Assembly: GCA_016927755.1 (NCBI GenBank)
Contig: JAFGLZ010000080.1
Span: 1 to 50,892 of the forward strand
Direction: 5' to 3'
DNA: 50,892 nucleotides
Origin: Phycisphaerae bacterium
Lineage (GTDB): Bacteria > Planctomycetota > Phycisphaerae > UBA1845 > JAFGLZ01
The position numbers were made by a program, and so were the translations under genes. The notes under the pieces are model-generated. The model was not told where the DNA came from, did no database searches, and was given only the letters and a program-made list of their open reading frames with translations. Of the stretch, positions 18,456 to 27,723 are shown piece after piece (position 1 is the first letter of the stretch; every line of letters begins with the position of its first letter).

Positions 18456-19220
18456 TCAATCGGGAGCGCGCGTCAGATGGGTCATCAGAGACTGAAGTTC
18501 CTCTCTCGCGGCCTCCTCGTCGTCAACCGTCAGCCGCACTTCATCGAGCAGCAGCTTGCGGAACCGACGGCGCACGGTTTCGCCGTGATTGGCCACCTGT
18601 TTCGGTGTCAGCCCGAGTTGCCTCGCAAGGTGCTCAATTGAAACCGGCGGCACGCCCTCGATCGCGGGCTTGATGAATCGACCGTGGAAGATCCTGAAGT
18701 GAACGTCGAGCCCCGACTCGCTGCACCCCCGAGCCAAGCGTTCCAGTACTTGCTCGAGCAGACTCGTCGCCCACTTGCGGTGAAATGCGTCCTCCGGCGT
18801 CGGCTCCGACGCGGCCGGTTCGAAGCGAGCGTCTTCCGCTTCGGCCATCTGGTCGATCGAAAGCACCGGACGATCGGGCGAACGTCGCCGCGCGATCTGG
18901 CGCCGCTGCGACTGACGCGCATAGTTCTTCAGGCAATGCAGCAGATACGCACGAAAGCGACCACGCCCGCGATCCGCATGGCCAAAGAGGTCCCGCCCCA
19001 GAACGACCTCCACGAAGAAGCCCTGGCACAGGTCTCGGGCGTCCGCGTCCTGGTATCCTCTGGCTCGAAGGTAATGGTAGACAGGTTTCCAGTACCTGCG
19101 CGCCAAGTTGTCCAGCACAGCCCGCCGCCGCTCCGGCGTCTCCGTTCGGGCCGCATGAATCTCGCTCCAATGCGTAGCCGTAAGCCGTTGACCAGCATTG
19201 GATTCTGAAGAACTAGGCAT
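18456..19220 (-). CDS. ECF-type RNA polymerase sigma factor
   Basis: A 254-residue sigma factor of the planctomycete ECF type. Region 2 contains RYWKPVYHYLRARGYQDADARDLCQGFF and GRFRAYLLHCLKNYAR. A linker rich in Glu/Arg follows, then a region 4 helix-turn-helix (IEHLARQLGLTPKQVANHGETVRRRFRKLL). Sigma factors of this kind are commonly encoded beside Hanks kinases in planctomycetes and may be controlled by phosphorylation; that link is inferred. The ATG at 19220 has GAGG 8 bases upstream. The 34-base gap to the kinase gene suggests one operon. Divergent from the kelch gene across 281 bases. Confidence 0.9.
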   Translation of the reverse strand: MPSSSESNAGQRLTATHWSEIHAARTETPERRRAVLDNLARRYWKPVYHYLRARGYQDADARDLCQGFFVEVVLGRDLFGHADRGRGRFRAYLLHCLKNYARQSQRRQIARRRSPDRPVLSIDQMAEAEDARFEPAASEPTPEDAFHRKWATSLLEQVLERLARGCSESGLDVHFRIFHGRFIKPAIEGVPPVSIEHLARQLGLTPKQVANHGETVRRRFRKLLLDEVRLTVDDEEAAREELQSLMTHLTRAPD

Positions 19221-19501
19221 TTCAGGAACCTCGGGAGACAGTATAGCCTCGCCCTGGCGACTGTAAAGCGGCGGGGTCCACAAGGACAGGATCTCGACGC
19301 CTTCTCCGAATCCTTGAGATTCCCCGACGCCCGAACAACCACATCCATGCGAATTCCCGCGCAGCCGAGTCAGCCCGTCGGCATAGGGACTGATGTGAGA
19401 CGCCCGCGAGCCCTGGCCAGGTGAGGGCAGAATCGGAGACGGGAGCTAGTCAGGCGCTCATGAGATGGTCACGTAAGGTGACATCAGAAAGGATGAGAAT
19501 C

Positions 19502-20557
19502 ATGCGACGCAATTCAAGGGTCTCATTGGCAGGAGTGGTCATCACCGTCAGCGGCATTTTCGTCTACACGGCAGAGTTGACGGCAAGTCCGGTTCCAGGG
19601 ACCTGGTCCACGGGGCCGGACATGCCGCAGGGCCTCGGTGAGACTCGGGGAGCCGTGCTGGATGGCAAGTTCTACGTCGTCGGCGGGCGCACGGGACACG
19701 GATCAAGCTTCGCATGCGTGGACTCCATGCAAGTCTATGATCCCGGCACGGATGCGTGGTCGTATGCCGCCCCGTTGCCCAACGGTCGGGCAGCCGTCGG
19801 CTTGGCCGCGATGGACGGGTCACTCTTCTGCTTCGGGGGCCTCACGGAAGCGTACTGGTGGGGCTGGGCGAGCAACTCGGCGTATCGTTATGACCCCGTT
19901 ACGGACGCCTGGAGCACGCTGGCGTCCATGCCGACCGCGCGGTCCAACTTCGTCACGGCCGTCATCGACGAGAAGATCTACTGCGCGGGCGGCAACGCGC
20001 ACTGGCCCAACGCCACCAGCCGCGTCGACGTGTACGACCCTTCCACGAATCAGTGGTCGACGGTGGCGAGTATGCCTGAAAGCCGTGGCGCCGCCAAAGG
20101 CGGTACGTTCAGAGGAGATCTGGTCTACACAGACGGACTCCGCGATGCGTTCACGCCTCGTAGAAATGGCTTGAGCTATGACGCCGGCTCCGATGTGTGG
20201 TCGAGCCTTCCGAGCGTCCAGCCCGGCTCGCTACTCGGAGGCGAGGGTGGGTTCCTGTTCAGTGACGATGATGGGATGTACTTCCTGGGCGGGCGCGAGG
20301 GGTTCGTGAACGAGACCTGGCTGTGCAAGTTCGATCCTCTGAGCGGAACCACGGACTGGATTTCCAAGGCCCCTCTCGCCCGGGAGTTCGGCGCCGCCGG
20401 ATATGATCCGATGACCGGAACGGTCTATGCGGCGGGCGGCTCGGACGGTACCGGGGCCTCGCTGGTCGCCTTCGAGTACTGTCGAATCCCCGAGCCCGCC
20501 ACGATCGGGCTCCTACTGATCGGCGGCCTTGGCCCGGCGTTTCGTAGACTCCGGTGA
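19502..20557 (+). CDS. Kelch-repeat protein with PEP-CTERM sorting signal
   Basis: A 351-residue exported protein. The signal peptide is VSLAGVVITVSGIFVYTAELTAS. Five or six kelch blades follow, each with 'GGR/GGx ... YDPxTDAWSxxAxMP' (VYDPGTDAWSYAAPLP, RYDPVTDAWSTLASMP, VYDPSTNQWSTVASMP). The C-terminus is a PEP-CTERM tag (PEPATIGLLLIGGLGPAFRR), recognised by exosortase systems; none is encoded here. The ATG at 19502 is chosen because AAGGA lies 8 bases before it; another in-frame ATG is at 19493. The protein is probably surface- or matrix-associated. Confidence 0.88.
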   Translation: MRRNSRVSLAGVVITVSGIFVYTAELTASPVPGTWSTGPDMPQGLGETRGAVLDGKFYVVGGRTGHGSSFACVDSMQVYDPGTDAWSYAAPLPNGRAAVGLAAMDGSLFCFGGLTEAYWWGWASNSAYRYDPVTDAWSTLASMPTARSNFVTAVIDEKIYCAGGNAHWPNATSRVDVYDPSTNQWSTVASMPESRGAAKGGTFRGDLVYTDGLRDAFTPRRNGLSYDAGSDVWSSLPSVQPGSLLGGEGGFLFSDDDGMYFLGGREGFVNETWLCKFDPLSGTTDWISKAPLAREFGAAGYDPMTGTVYAAGGSDGTGASLVAFEYCRIPEPATIGLLLIGGLGPAFRRLR

Positions 20558-20741
20558 CGCACCCGTTTGCCCGCCTGGTGTCATGGCAAATCTTGTTGCT
20601 AGCGTGCACCGCACGGACGGATGTCCGCGCGGTGCCGTGTTCTCAGAGCTGCCGGTCGAACTGTCGGTACTGACTCGCTTCGGGAGACGTCTGGCTTCAG
20701 GTCAACGGCGACCGCCGCTATCGTCCTCGAGATGAGCAAGC

Positions 20742-20906
20742 AAGATCGACTTCGAGTTGGAGATCCCCAAGGTGGGGTTGGCCAGGCCATGTTCCCTTCC
20801 TCGTAGCGACACGTCGAGCGATTCCCTTCCTGATGAAACGAGCACTTGACACCGGTACCGAGCCGGGCGTCAATGCCATTCAGGTCAGCCCTGGCAGGGG
20901 CCAATG
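20742..20906. repeat. 165-bp dispersed repeat, copy A
   Basis: This stretch aligns along its length with 27434-27600. Shared blocks include GCAAGATCGACTTC, AAGGTGGGGT, CATGTTCC, CGAGCGA, TCCTGATG, CACTTGACAC/CCTTGACACT, AGCCGGGCG, TTCAG and CCCTGGCAGG. On the minus strand one frame reads EHGLANPTLGISNSKSILLA, resembling copy B's EHELPHPTFGTRNLKSILLA. It may be a relic of an N-terminal coding region with its leader. The rest of the interval 20558-21047 shows no gene. Confidence 0.65.
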
Positions 20907-21047
20907 GGCAACGATGGCTCACATGCCAGCACTCCGGCGTGGTCTGCCTGGTATCTGAGGTCAGGTGGACTCCTCGTGGCTGCCGACGAGGGAGGGGTGT
21001 TATCCGGGCCCGCATACTCACTGTTGGCTGGAGGAAGAATACGATTC

Positions 21048-21887
21048 GTGACTGATTCCGACGATGAACGGTTCATGCGGGAAGCCCTCGGCGAGGCGAA
21101 AGACGCACTCGCACGTGGTGACCGACCCGTTGGTTGCGTTATCGTGCATCGCGACAAGATCGTGGCGCGTGGTTCGAATCACGAGTTCACCAAGAAGAGC
21201 AAATCCGAACATGCTGAGACGTCCACTTTACGCAGTTGTGCCGAATACCTGTTCGAGCACGGCGATGACTGTGTGATCTACACGACTGTTGAGCCGTGTG
21301 TCATGTGCCTTGGTTCTATTGTCATGGCGAACATTCGAAGGGTCGTTTTCGGCGCCGGTGATCCGGAGCGTGGCGGTACGCAGATGTATGAGCAGGTCGA
21401 GTATGTGCGCCGCTCACTCCGGAACGGGTATGTTGGTGGGGTACTCGGAGATGAATCGCAGCGCCTGCAGCATGCCTTTTCCGAGTCGGGCAGCCCATCC
21501 TCCGTTGACGCGCCGCTTCTCCAGAAGATTGACTGCCTCATGCTCAACGTCGCGGATCTGGATGCCGCGTTGTCGTTTTACCGTGACAGGCTAGGTTTGC
21601 CATTGGCATGGCGCACGGAGACGGGACTGGCCTTTCGGGTCGGCGAGTCGGAACTGGTGCTCAACAAGGGCGAACCCACCGAGCCCGAGACGGACATCAT
21701 GGTGGCATCCGCCGAAGGAGCCGCTCGCCGATTCGCAGAGGCCGGGGGCAGCATCGTGACCGGCCCATTTGACATCAAGATCGGACAGTGCGTCGTCGTG
21801 GCCGACCCGTGGGGCAATAAGCTGGTGCTTCTTGACTCGACCAAAGGATTGCTGAACACGGACGCCGATGGCTTTGTCGTCGGTTGA
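21048..21887 (+). CDS. Cytidine/deoxycytidylate-type deaminase fused to a glyoxalase (VOC) domain
   Basis: A 279-residue cytoplasmic fusion. Residues 5-145 are a zinc-dependent nucleoside/nucleobase deaminase with HAE at 55-57 and PCVMC at 83-87, the zinc and proton-shuttle residues of the family. It is closest to tRNA-adenosine/guanine deaminase-like members. Residues 160-265 form a VOC domain (KIDCLMLNVADLDAALSFYRDRLGLP to VVADPWGNKLVLLD). GTG at 21048 with GGAGGAA about 11 bases upstream; the frame extends to an ATG at 20904 but that part overlaps the dispersed repeat. The pairing suggests one enzyme making and another acting on a reactive product; substrate unknown. Confidence 0.85.
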   Translation: MTDSDDERFMREALGEAKDALARGDRPVGCVIVHRDKIVARGSNHEFTKKSKSEHAETSTLRSCAEYLFEHGDDCVIYTTVEPCVMCLGSIVMANIRRVVFGAGDPERGGTQMYEQVEYVRRSLRNGYVGGVLGDESQRLQHAFSESGSPSSVDAPLLQKIDCLMLNVADLDAALSFYRDRLGLPLAWRTETGLAFRVGESELVLNKGEPTEPETDIMVASAEGAARRFAEAGGSIVTGPFDIKIGQCVVVADPWGNKLVLLDSTKGLLNTDADGFVVG

Positions 21888-21931
21888 AGGTACGATGTGC
21901 GACACATACCGCCTACTGGCAGGGAGTTGGC

Positions 21932-22801
21932 ATGGCCAAGACACGACTCAGGACCGCATTGGGATTGAACGGTTTCGGCTGGGCGCACGCGATCTACGGC
22001 ACGCCGTATAGCCTGAACCGAATACTCCGGCACGCCGCCAGGCTCGGGTTCGATGCCGTCGAGCTGTTCGGCATCCCCAAGCCGTATCCGACCGGGAAGC
22101 GGGATCAGCGGGCCCTGCGCAGACAGGTTGAGGGCCACGGCCTCGGGATCGCCAGCATTCAATCGCTGCCGGGAGGGCTGGGCAATGGTCACCCGGCCAG
22201 CGCCTATTCGCTCTGCCGCAACGACTATGTGGACTACATCGAGCGTACCCTAGACTGTGCCGTCACGCTTGGCTGCGAGAACATGGGCGTCTGGGCCGGA
22301 GAGCTTCTCGGCAACGGCCCCAACAGGCAGTCCGTCAACTACATGGTCGAGACCTACGGGCGCTGTGCCGAGCTGGCCAAGGCCGCCGGCATCCCGATCT
22401 GCCTGGAGGCCGAGCCCGTCCAGCAGGTCAATACTCCCCAGGTCTGGCTGAAGATCCTGAAAGGCGTCGGCTCGCCGTACATGAAAGGCATCTGCGATTT
22501 CGCCCACCTGAACGTCATGAGCGGCCAACGGCCGCTGACGCTCCTCAAGAAGGTGCAGCCCTATGTGGGTCACACGCACCTCTGCGGCAATGACGCCACG
22601 TGCACCAAGCACGAGTCGCGAAGCTCGCGCCACCTGCCGCTGACCGAGGGGACGATGGACTGGAAGAAGGTCCTGACCCGACTGCTCGACGGCGGCTACA
22701 GGGGATGGCTCGACATCGACGTGTGGGAACACCCGGACCCGTTCGAGGCCTCCGAACTAAGTAAGCGTGCCCTGGACGCCTTCCTGCGGCAGAGGGGATG
22801 A
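21932..22801 (+). CDS. Sugar phosphate isomerase/epimerase-like TIM barrel (AP endonuclease family 2)
   Basis: A 289-residue xylose-isomerase-like TIM-barrel protein. Typical pieces are ILRHAARLGFDAVELFGIP (strand-helix 1), LGCENMGVWAGELL, AAGIPICLEAEP (Glu metal ligand), GICDFAHLNVMSG (Asp/His ligands), VGHTHLCGND (His ligands) and GGYRGWLDIDVWEHPDP at the end. Such proteins isomerise or epimerise sugars or inositol derivatives with a divalent metal. ATG at 21932 with AGGGAG 8 bases upstream, 44 bases after the deaminase-VOC gene, so probably the same transcript. Specific substrate not deducible. Confidence 0.85.
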   Translation: MAKTRLRTALGLNGFGWAHAIYGTPYSLNRILRHAARLGFDAVELFGIPKPYPTGKRDQRALRRQVEGHGLGIASIQSLPGGLGNGHPASAYSLCRNDYVDYIERTLDCAVTLGCENMGVWAGELLGNGPNRQSVNYMVETYGRCAELAKAAGIPICLEAEPVQQVNTPQVWLKILKGVGSPYMKGICDFAHLNVMSGQRPLTLLKKVQPYVGHTHLCGNDATCTKHESRSSRHLPLTEGTMDWKKVLTRLLDGGYRGWLDIDVWEHPDPFEASELSKRALDAFLRQRG

Positions 22802-22814
22802 AGGCGGGGGAGTC

Positions 22815-23262
22815 ATGATTCGGACGGGTCTGTCAGAGGCTGGAGGTTGAGCAGGAGCATCCTGGTCTTCTTCCGGATGCGCTGAAAAGGCAAGACGATC
22901 CCCTTCTCTCTCTCGGCCACAGCGGCTGACGAATCGCTTCGAGGATGCTCCTCGGGAACTCGGGGAACTCGTCGAGGAACAGCACGCCGTGATGAGCCAA
23001 CGACATCTCGCCGGCCTGGGGAATCGACGCGCCGCCGACGAGGGCCGGTCCGCCGGCCGAATGGTGCGGCGATCGCACGGGGCGCTTGGCCAGCAGCGAC
23101 TCCTCGGGCAGAAGCTTGCCCGCCGAACTGTAGATCCCCGTTGTCTCGAGCGACTCGGCGATCGTCAGCGGGGGCAAGATTGTCGGCAGGCGCTTGCGCA
23201 ACATCCTCTTGCCCGAGCCTGGCGGGCCAATCATCAGGACGTTGTGTCAACTTGCCAGCGAC
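22815..23262 (-). pseudogene. Truncated comM/yifB copy 2, central ATPase part
   Basis: On the minus strand, 22954-23247 aligns without gaps to 33581-33874 of the intact comM. It keeps Walker A (but GSGKR instead of GSGKT), [20 protein letters not shown] and Walker [15 protein letters not shown]. After RQPL the frame is lost. The continuation can be followed weakly in another frame ([10 protein letters not shown]...MLLLNLQP versus RAYGSVSFPA..FMLVAAMNP). The flanking interval 22802-23391 has no other gene. Most DNA differences in the aligned part are synonymous or conservative, so the source copy was once functional. Confidence 0.9.
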
Positions 23263-23391
23263 AGCGACGAGGCGGACAGGGACGTGGCTGTGGCCTGCGA
23301 GACGGCGCCCTGGAGTGCTGACCCTTGCGTTCTACGGCGCACAGGTATTCGGGAGGGACAGCCCAAGACGGATCGGTCCCTTCTTCTCCCA

Positions 23392-25953
23392 TCAAGGTCT
23401 GTAGGCGACGCGCACCTCCAGCTTCTCGATGGTGACCGGACTTGGCGTCCCTGACGATCGCTTCAACATGCGGATACTGACCAGATTGCGGCCCACAGCG
23501 AACTGCAATGGCCTTGTCCGGAAGTTTCGCCATCCGTTCTCTTCAATCACCGGAGCAGGCAGCAAGACGCCATTGAGTTTCACCTGAATCACGTCACCGG
23601 CAGCCGCGCCGGAGAGCAAGAGCCGCAGATCAACGCGTTCGACTCGCCGTGCGTTTTCCGTAAGGTCGTCACCCACATGGATCGTCAGAAGCGTGGGCTT
23701 CTCGTCTATCGGCAGTGAGGCCGGAAGCGGGGCCTCGAAGTTCGAGTTCTGGTAGTAATCCCACTTCTCGGTCCATCCACCGCCGTGACGTCGCATGACA
23801 ATGAACATCTTGTCCTTGAAACGAAGGAGTTCGGGATCTCCGATTTCCTCGTAGGCCTGTGCGTGATAGGGGGCACCTCTTGGGCCCTCGCCGAGGGCGG
23901 CGTAGCTCTTGGCCGGCGCGTTTGACCAGTTGAAGGTCACGATCCCGTCGGCTCCGCGCTGCCAGCAGTTGGCGGCGAAACCCCGCACGAACTCGATTCC
24001 CGGGTGGCGGTAGCCATCGGGCGGGTGGGCGCTTTCGTCCATGCACGGATAGAGCTTGACGCTGCTTGCCTCGGCGATCCGTCGAAACCCTTCCAGATCG
24101 ACCTCGTACGAGTGGACGCCAATCACAATGATGTCGATCAGTTTCTGCTTCACCCAGGCCTCGACGTCGAGGCCGTCGTAGTGGCAGCCGGGAACCGTGC
24201 ACGGCACTCTGACGGACAACAAGAAGGGTCGCCCACGCTTCCTCGCCACGTCTTGGAGCGCCAGCCGCACGCGACGAATGAAATCGGTCATCTCATGCCG
24301 GTGCTCCCACTGGCGGCCGACCGGCAGGCAGGGCGGATGCCTGGCAAAATCGATGTCGATGCCGTCGAAATCGTAGTTTTCCGCGAGTTCGCGCAGGATG
24401 GCCACCTTGTACTCGCGAACGCCCTTCACCGCGAAGTTCCACAGCCCACCCGGACACCAGGTATCCTCGAGCAGCCAGTCAGGATGCCGGTCTTTCATCG
24501 GCAGATGAATCGGTCTCAACGAGTTCCCGCGTTCATCGAACTCACCGTCGTACCCATTCAAGCGGTAGGTGTAGAAGGCCTCGATTCCCCGCTTGTGGCT
24601 TTCGTCCACCGCGACCTTGAGGATGTCGATTCCGGCGTCGAGCCACCGACGGATGTTCCGGCTCTTCGTGACCGGAAGAACCTTGCTCGGGTAGTACGCC
24701 AGGTTACCTTCGTCGATGCACCACCACAGGCTGTCGATCTGGCTCGCGGGTCGATCGGCATAGCTGAATCGATAATCAACCCACTTCTTGACTTCGACCC
24801 CGAAGGACTCCGCGGGGTAACCCACATCGTAGTTGACGACGATGCGCCGCCGCCGATTGACTGCTTTCAGGTGCTCCTTGGACAGATGAACGGCCGAAGC
24901 CGTCCCCTTGGGTGGCCCAGCCATGTGGAGGACGAACTGCTGGGCATCGTCGGTCATGTATCGATCAAGGTGCGGGGAGTAGGTCTTGACCTGGACCGTT
25001 CGCCTGTCGGGAAGAAACTCCAGCAGACGGATCCAGCCTTGCGGTGGATCGTGATAGGCAGCCACCATCTCGTGGACGCGCTGGCCGTGGTTGCCGACGG
25101 CCGTCTGCCGGGCCCCGGCCCACTTCACGTGACCGCTGAAGACCATGCGCACGTTCTTGTGCTTTGAGACGAGCTTCCGCCACAACTGCTCGCCGTCGTT
25201 GACGTCCTCGGTCCCGTCGTGCGGGGCGCCAAAGCCGTAGGCATGGTGATGCGGATTGTAGTCCTGAGTTAATCTCTTCTCTGCCCAGTCGTACCGCGTC
25301 CCGTCGCTGTAGGTATAGGCATGGGTCACGATCAAGGCTGTCCGGTCGGAATGTTGCGACAGGACCTTGTCGGCCCAGGCGACGGCCTCGCTTCTCGGGC
25401 CCCATTCCAGGGCCACGGTGATGTAGTCCTTGCCTCCGGCGCTGAACAGGTGATAGCTGTTCTCCGTCCTGCCCGGTTCAAACACGCCGCCGAAGGTGGG
25501 CATGGCTTGGTACCGCGACACCGTGAAGTAGTCGTTCATCAAGGTGTCGCGGCTGGGCGCATGGTGATGGGGGTCATTCCGATCGTGGTCGTGGTTGCCC
25601 GGTACCAGCGCGTAAGGAACGCCCGCCTTGTCCAAAACGGCCATCGCGTCGGAAGCTACCTGCCAATGCGACCTCCGGTTGGAGGCCGTGATGTCCCCCT
25701 CGTGCAATACGAACTTGATGTTTCGAGCCTGTCTGCTGTCGGCGATCCACTGGGTGATTCTCTTGAAGATCTCCAGTTTGGGATCAGAGGCGGGATCCGT
25801 ATAGCGTTGGGTGTCGGGTAGGACCACCAGGGTCCAGGAGCCGGGGACAAAGGGAAGCGGGTCAACCGCCCATGCCGGCACGGTTGCCGTCAAGATCCCA
25901 ACCAGGGACAGGAGCAAACAGGCCCTGACGTTGGGTAGCTCGTTCGGATTCAC
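23392..25953 (-). CDS. Secreted metallophosphoesterase fused to a glycoside-hydrolase-like TIM barrel
   Basis: An 853-residue exported protein. The signal peptide is ACLLLSLVGILTATVPAWA. Residues 40-330 are a calcineurin-like phosphoesterase with DTQ (47-49), HEGD (84-87), GNHDHD (119-124), a later VTHAYTYSDG and the GHV segment (FSGHVKW). Residues from about 370 to 700 resemble family-10/GHL-type glycoside hydrolases (FDGIDIDFARHP, LLSVRVP, WVKQKLIDIIVIG, GADGIVTFNWS). A C-terminal beta domain follows. GTG at 25953 is the preferred start: AGGAG lies 7 bases before it, whereas the ATG at 25983 has no ribosome site. It may cleave a phosphorylated or sulfated glycan, but this is speculation. 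Confidence 0.82.
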   Translation of the reverse strand: MNPNELPNVRACLLLSLVGILTATVPAWAVDPLPFVPGSWTLVVLPDTQRYTDPASDPKLEIFKRITQWIADSRQARNIKFVLHEGDITASNRRSHWQVASDAMAVLDKAGVPYALVPGNHDHDRNDPHHHAPSRDTLMNDYFTVSRYQAMPTFGGVFEPGRTENSYHLFSAGGKDYITVALEWGPRSEAVAWADKVLSQHSDRTALIVTHAYTYSDGTRYDWAEKRLTQDYNPHHHAYGFGAPHDGTEDVNDGEQLWRKLVSKHKNVRMVFSGHVKWAGARQTAVGNHGQRVHEMVAAYHDPPQGWIRLLEFLPDRRTVQVKTYSPHLDRYMTDDAQQFVLHMAGPPKGTASAVHLSKEHLKAVNRRRRIVVNYDVGYPAESFGVEVKKWVDYRFSYADRPASQIDSLWWCIDEGNLAYYPSKVLPVTKSRNIRRWLDAGIDILKVAVDESHKRGIEAFYTYRLNGYDGEFDERGNSLRPIHLPMKDRHPDWLLEDTWCPGGLWNFAVKGVREYKVAILRELAENYDFDGIDIDFARHPPCLPVGRQWEHRHEMTDFIRRVRLALQDVARKRGRPFLLSVRVPCTVPGCHYDGLDVEAWVKQKLIDIIVIGVHSYEVDLEGFRRIAEASSVKLYPCMDESAHPPDGYRHPGIEFVRGFAANCWQRGADGIVTFNWSNAPAKSYAALGEGPRGAPYHAQAYEEIGDPELLRFKDKMFIVMRRHGGGWTEKWDYYQNSNFEAPLPASLPIDEKPTLLTIHVGDDLTENARRVERVDLRLLLSGAAAGDVIQVKLNGVLLPAPVIEENGWRNFRTRPLQFAVGRNLVSIRMLKRSSGTPSPVTIEKLEVRVAYRP

Positions 25954-26321
25954 TAGGATTCTCCTGGGCGTTCTTCCTGGCATAAGGGTGGTTTCCACGG
26001 CGCGGCCGCCAAGTCTGCATGGAGTGGATTCCCCCAATCGCAATCGGTCGGCTAATAAGCGAACGAGGAGCGGCTTTCGAGGCGTGAGGCGCTGGGGGTG
26101 AGTGTTGGACACCCGTCCCTCCTAACAACTCCGTCCCCTTGCCACAACGGATTCGGTCGTTTCATCCCGCCCCCCCCTCCGCGGCTAGCGGCACGGGCTA
26201 TCGCTTTGCGTCCTTCCGAATCAGCGAGGACGGCATTTCGGGTGGGATAGCCTGCCTCAGGGCTTGTCCCCATCGCGCCGCGGCAGTCTCCGGCGGGACG
26301 AGACACACCAGGCTCGCCCCG
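25954..26321. other. Intergenic region, nothing recognised
   Basis: This 368-base spacer lies between two minus-strand genes. Open frames in it are short, Arg/Ser/Pro-rich and lack ribosome sites. No hairpin, repeat or promoter stands out. Confidence 0.4.
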
Positions 26322-27287
26322 CTAGACCCTGACCGTATCGATCTTCCCGAGATCCGCCGTACCCAATCCGATCTCGGCCGCGTGGGCGATGTGTCTTGGA
26401 TCAGGCTTGATCCCACGGAGGCCCTTTGCCTTTCGTGCCTTGCGGACCATCTCGGCCCCGACCGCGTCGAGGGCGACGACGTCCGTCGCGGCCAGGAGGC
26501 TCTTGGCCGGCCATGTGCAGTGCGAGCCGCGGTACTGGGGTCCCCCGTCCAGGATTCCCACGATGGCGTCGCAGATCGCCAACCGCGTCTTGCCGCGGAT
26601 GGGTGGCAGGCAATTCAGCTCGGCGATCGCATCGAGGTTGCCGTGCAGGTCCTGCGGATTCGGGATCGAGCCCATGTGGTTCTTCATCGCGATCGTGACA
26701 CCCGCGATAACGTGATTCTTCAGGCAGGGCAGGTTGAAGATGGCATCGGCGTCTCTCGTCAGGACCCGGGTCAGACGGGTTTTGACCGGGCCGACCTTGA
26801 CCTCCGTGTCCCACGCCGAATCGGCGGTGACGAACCGGACCTTCGGCATGTCCTCGAATGTCTTGACCCCCCAGGTCTGGAAGTCCTGCTGGTTGCGGTC
26901 GAGGACGATGATCTTCTGCTCGGGGACTCCGGCGTCCACCAGCCCCCGGCAGACGGCCCAGACGAGGGCCGGGCTCGTCGAGCCGCCGCGGTGCTGGCCG
27001 TTGGACTTCATCGCCACGGTCTCCTTGGGCGAGACGAACGTCCGCCAGGCCTCGTCGACGTTGGCCTTTCCCGAAAGCGCCTTGACCATGGCGTCGACGG
27101 CCTGCTTGACGACCTGCCGGTTGATGTCAGCGCCCCGGCCGAAGTCGTCTCGCTCGGCCACGATCACGCGGCTTCTGTCGCCCTCAGCCGCCGCGAGCGA
27201 GGCCAGCGGCGAGCAGGCCACCCCCGTCGCGACCCCCTGCAGAAAGCTCCTCCTGTCGATCTGGCGCGCCCGATTCAGACTTTCCAT
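26322..27287 (-). CDS. Tat-exported DUF362 domain protein
   Basis: A 321-residue protein with a twin-arginine signal (DRRSFLQGVATGVACSPLASLA) and a DUF362 body. Recognisable family segments are VAMKSNGQHRGGSTSPALVWAV, NLPCLKNHVIAGVTIAMKNHMGSI, LAICDAIVGILDGGPQ and DVVALDAVGAEMV. DUF362 proteins are often Fe-S linked and of unknown function; no ferredoxin-type Cys cluster is seen here. The ATG at 27287 follows GGGAGGG at about 10 bases and gives a proper Tat start; the frame extends to 27392 without a better signal. Upstream lies dispersed repeat copy B. Confidence 0.85.
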   Translation of the reverse strand: MESLNRARQIDRRSFLQGVATGVACSPLASLAAAEGDRSRVIVAERDDFGRGADINRQVVKQAVDAMVKALSGKANVDEAWRTFVSPKETVAMKSNGQHRGGSTSPALVWAVCRGLVDAGVPEQKIIVLDRNQQDFQTWGVKTFEDMPKVRFVTADSAWDTEVKVGPVKTRLTRVLTRDADAIFNLPCLKNHVIAGVTIAMKNHMGSIPNPQDLHGNLDAIAELNCLPPIRGKTRLAICDAIVGILDGGPQYRGSHCTWPAKSLLAATDVVALDAVGAEMVRKARKAKGLRGIKPDPRHIAHAAEIGLGTADLGKIDTVRV

Positions 27288-27433
27288 TGCGATCGATTCC
27301 CTCCCGTCATCATTCGACTCGCCGTGTTTCCGCCCCCGGTTCCTCCCGAGATGTCTGATTCTGCAGAGATCCGGCTCGATGTCCAGCCCCAAAGTGAGAG
27401 GGGGTCGAGATGCGCGCGGATGGTCGAGCAGGC

Positions 27434-27600
27434 GAGCAAGATCGACTTCAGGTTGCGGGTGCCGAAGGTGGGGTGAGGCAGTTCATGTTCCATTCCTTGT
27501 GGCGAAACATCGAGCGACTCACCTCCTGATGGCACGAGTCCTTGACACTGGAACGAAGCCGGGCGCCAATCGGGTTCAGCTTAACCCTGGCAGGAGCCGC
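27434..27600. repeat. 165-bp dispersed repeat, copy B
   Basis: Partner of 20742-20906. On the minus strand one frame reads EHELPHPTFGTRNLKSILLA and stays open toward the DUF362 gene. Another frame gives a short reading MFRHKEWNMNCLTPPSAPAT ending in a stop. Similarity between the copies exists at DNA and protein level, but short length differences break the frame. The remaining parts of 27288-27723 have no recognised gene. Confidence 0.65.
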
Positions 27601-27723
27601 TAGACGACGAGGACGTGAAGATTGTGGAGTCTCACGCTCCTCCTCGAACGGATAGATGCCGGAAGGCCCGCGACGATCGTAGGTTTGAGTAGAATAGGAG
27701 CAATTCCTTCCGCCGCGTAGATC

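Noticed and set aside
24328..24347. CLPVGRQ segment inside the phosphoesterase-GH protein, resembling a GC palindrome insertion
   Set aside because: The surrounding protein aligns in style with the family at this loop, so it is probably ordinary sequence.
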